From: Saksenaea vasiformis B4078
Taxonomy: Eukaryota; Mucoromycota; Mucoromycetes; Mucorales; Saksenaeaceae
NCBI GenBank assembly: GCA_000697055.1
Contig: JNDT01001050.1
Location: 1-35,575 of the forward strand
Length of the DNA: 35,575 nucleotides
Reading direction: 5' to 3'
In this document: positions 34,005-35,575 of the stretch, in pieces
Position numbering within the stretch: the stretch's first letter is position 1
Layout: every line of letters starts with the position of its first letter
The notes under the pieces: generated by a model
What the model saw: the letters and a program-made list of their open reading frames with translations, nothing else
Told to the model about the DNA's origin: nothing
Databases searched by the model: none
Position numbers and translations under genes: made by a program

Positions 34005-35575
34005 TCAATTTTGTATCCTACGCTTTAAATAATTAAGTTCGCATTGCGCCAAGTAAGATCCTTGACACGCTGCTTTTTGGTACCATTCAATTGCTTTGTC
34101 GATGTCTTTCTTGTGCCATCTGTAAATATCTCCAAGTTCCATTTGCGCATCTTGATTTCCTTTATCCGCTGCTTTTTGATACCATTCAATTGCTTTGTCG
34201 ATGTCCTTTTTTACATTGCTGTAAATATCTCCAAGTTTCATTTGCGCATCTTGATTTCCTTTATCCGCTGCTTTTTGAAACCATTTAATTGCTTTGTCGA
34301 GGTCTCCAATTTTCCTTCTGTAAATATCTCCGAGTTCCATTTGCGCATCTTGATTTCCTTTATCCGCTGCTTTTTGATACCATTCAATTGCTTTGTCGAT
34401 GTCTCTCTTTTCCCATTGGTAAATATATCCCAACCTCGCTTGCGCATCTTGATTTCCTTTATCCGCTGCTTTTTGAAACCATTTAATTGCTTTGTCGAGG
34501 TCTCCAATTTCACTTCTGTACATATCTCCAAGTTTGATTTGCGCATCTTCATTTCCTTGATCTGCTGCTTTTTGGTACCATTCAATTGCTTTGTCCGTAT
34601 CTCTCTTTTCATATCTGTAAATATATCCCAACGTCTCTTGCGCATCTTCATTCCCTTGATCTGCTGCTTTTTGGTACCATTCAATTGCTTTGTCGATGTC
34701 CTTCTTCGTTCCATGGCCCCAATGGTACATCTTTCCAAGTGTGTGTTGCGCATCTTCAGTTCCTTGATCTGCTGCACTTTTGCACCATTCATACGCCTCG
34801 GACCACAATCTGTCCGGTTTCTCCCTGTCCGTCCACACGCCGTCTCCCAACCAATACATCACTCCAAGATGATATTGCCCAATTCCATGTCCCTGATCTG
34901 CTGCTTTTCCGTACCATTCAACCGCTTTGTTGATATCTTGATCTACACCTCGCCCATAGTTGCACATACTTCCAAGTTTGGTTTGTGCACCAGCATTACC
35001 CTGGTAAGCCGCCTTTTTGTACCATTCAACTGCTCTCTTGTAGTCTCGATCTACACCTCGTCCACATCTGTACATATCCCCAAGTTTGGTTTGCGCATCG
35101 GAATTTCCCTGCTCTGCTGCCTTTTGAAACCAATCGATTGACTTGTTGACATCTTTCCTCACCTCTTCCCCCCAATAGTACATCCATCCAAGCGTCATTT
35201 GCATTTCTTCATTTCCCCGATATGCCGCTTTTTCGTAACATTCAATCGCTTTGTTAATATCTTGACTCACACCGTCTCCCAAACGATACATATGTCCGAT
35301 TTTTTTTTGCGCATCCTCATTTCCTTGACCCGCCGCTTTTTCGTACCATTCGATTGCTTTGAGCTTATCTTGCTTCACACCAAATCCCCAATAATACATC
35401 CATCCAAGTTTAGTCTGCGCATCTTCGCTTCCTCCATCTGCCGCTCTTCTGTACCATTCACACGCTTTAACATAGCTTTTATCCACATCAATTCCATGAT
35501 AGTATTTCTCGCCAAGTCTGAACTGCTCTCGTTCATCGTTTACATCGAACGCATCATCATAGACGCCGATATCCT
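34005..35575 (-). CDS. MACPF-like/Sel1 family protein, Sel1 part (copy F, runs off window)
   Basis: An open frame runs from the window edge (35575) to a TGA at 34005-34007; no start lies in the window. It opens with linker sequence, then EQFRLGEKYYHGIDVDKS and 14 Sel1-like repeats, the most of any copy here. The first seven or so are ~36 residues with a loop such as YGRGVDQD. The later ones are 33 residues with a short loop such as YRWHKKDI. A 198-bp unit (two short repeats) is duplicated at about 34121-34516. The end (YLAQCELNYLKRRIQN) matches the family C-terminus. The MACPF-like N-terminus is presumed to lie upstream, outside the window. Sel1 solenoids mediate protein-protein contacts; the partner is unknown. 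Confidence 0.8.
   Translation of the reverse strand, partial: DIGVYDDAFDVNDEREQFRLGEKYYHGIDVDKSYVKACEWYRRAADGGSEDAQTKLGWMYYWGFGVKQDKLKAIEWYEKAAGQGNEDAQKKIGHMYRLGDGVSQDINKAIECYEKAAYRGNEEMQMTLGWMYYWGEEVRKDVNKSIDWFQKAAEQGNSDAQTKLGDMYRCGRGVDRDYKRAVEWYKKAAYQGNAGAQTKLGSMCNYGRGVDQDINKAVEWYGKAADQGHGIGQYHLGVMYWLGDGVWTDREKPDRLWSEAYEWCKSAADQGTEDAQHTLGKMYHWGHGTKKDIDKAIEWYQKAADQGNEDAQETLGYIYRYEKRDTDKAIEWYQKAADQGNEDAQIKLGDMYRSEIGDLDKAIKWFQKAADKGNQDAQARLGYIYQWEKRDIDKAIEWYQKAADKGNQDAQMELGDIYRRKIGDLDKAIKWFQKAADKGNQDAQMKLGDIYSNVKKDIDKAIEWYQKAADKGNQDAQMELGDIYRWHKKDIDKAIEWYQKAACQGSYLAQCELNYLKRRIQN
34121..34516 (-). repeat. 198-bp in-frame tandem duplication of a Sel1 pair
   Basis: Two near-identical units spaced by exactly 198 nt, e.g. 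the word GAAACCATTTAATTGCTTTG at about 34277 and 34475. Each encodes two 33-residue repeats, one with AIEWYQKAADKGNQDAQ and one with AIKWFQKAADKGNQDAQ. High nucleotide identity points to a recent event. Confidence 0.85.

Noticed and set aside
34044..35141. Long plus-strand open frame (365 codons) opposite copy F, with similar ones opposite the other Sel1 regions
   Set aside because: It is the antisense shadow of the Sel1 repeats, periodic only because the repeats are. The minus strand gives the recognised repeat core and proper ends.

Overview
The window looks like nuclear DNA of a filamentous fungus, most likely an early-diverging one (Mucoromycota, probably Mucorales-like; this is inference from gene content). 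Every recognised gene reads cleanly only after removing short introns (about 40-75 nt, GT..AG, some with CTAAC/CTGAT-like branch sites). There are no operons, rRNA, tRNA or CRISPR that I can see.

Layout. (1) Positions 1-7506 and 29578-35575 hold eight copies or remnants of one gene family, all on the minus strand: an N-terminal MACPF-like (perforin-like) domain, an acidic linker and a C-terminal run of Sel1-like repeats. Two copies run off the window edges (1-673; 34005-35575). One is fully intact (932-3467, 781 aa predicted). One is nearly intact, with a phase problem at its last junction (30395-32749). One is a full-length pseudogene with four lesions (4972-7506). Three are truncated remnants (3921-4752, 29578-30215, 33180-33745). 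Exon architecture, a promoter element and 3' flanks are shared between copies.

(2) Positions 9072-28797 hold a block of ordinary single genes: an FCP1/SCP-like phosphatase (-), a Ragulator LAMTOR1 homologue (+), DNA polymerase alpha B subunit (-), a PRMT3-type arginine methyltransferase (+), an Hv1 voltage-gated proton channel (+), the complex I assembly factor NDUFAF2 (-), the SNF2-family repair ATPase CSB/Rad26 (-) and adenylate kinase (-). For seven of these I traced exon boundaries, and each sums to an intact reading frame. POL12 and PRMT3 share a 179-bp divergent promoter with an E2F/MBF-like site. LAMTOR1/POL12 and HV1/NDUFAF2 are tightly convergent pairs.

(3) Several gaps (7507-9071, 10271-12521, 17968-19439, 20964-21647, 26415-27793, 28798-29577) have no gene I can name. 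Three of them contain exon-like open frames that may be unrecognised or decayed genes.

The most novel content is the MACPF-like/Sel1 family. It is a tandem, rapidly rearranging set of predicted pore-forming-type proteins fused to a protein-interaction solenoid, with birth, chimerism and decay visible in one locus. A role in self/non-self recognition, defence or programmed lysis is speculation from domain logic and evolutionary behaviour; the sequence does not show it.
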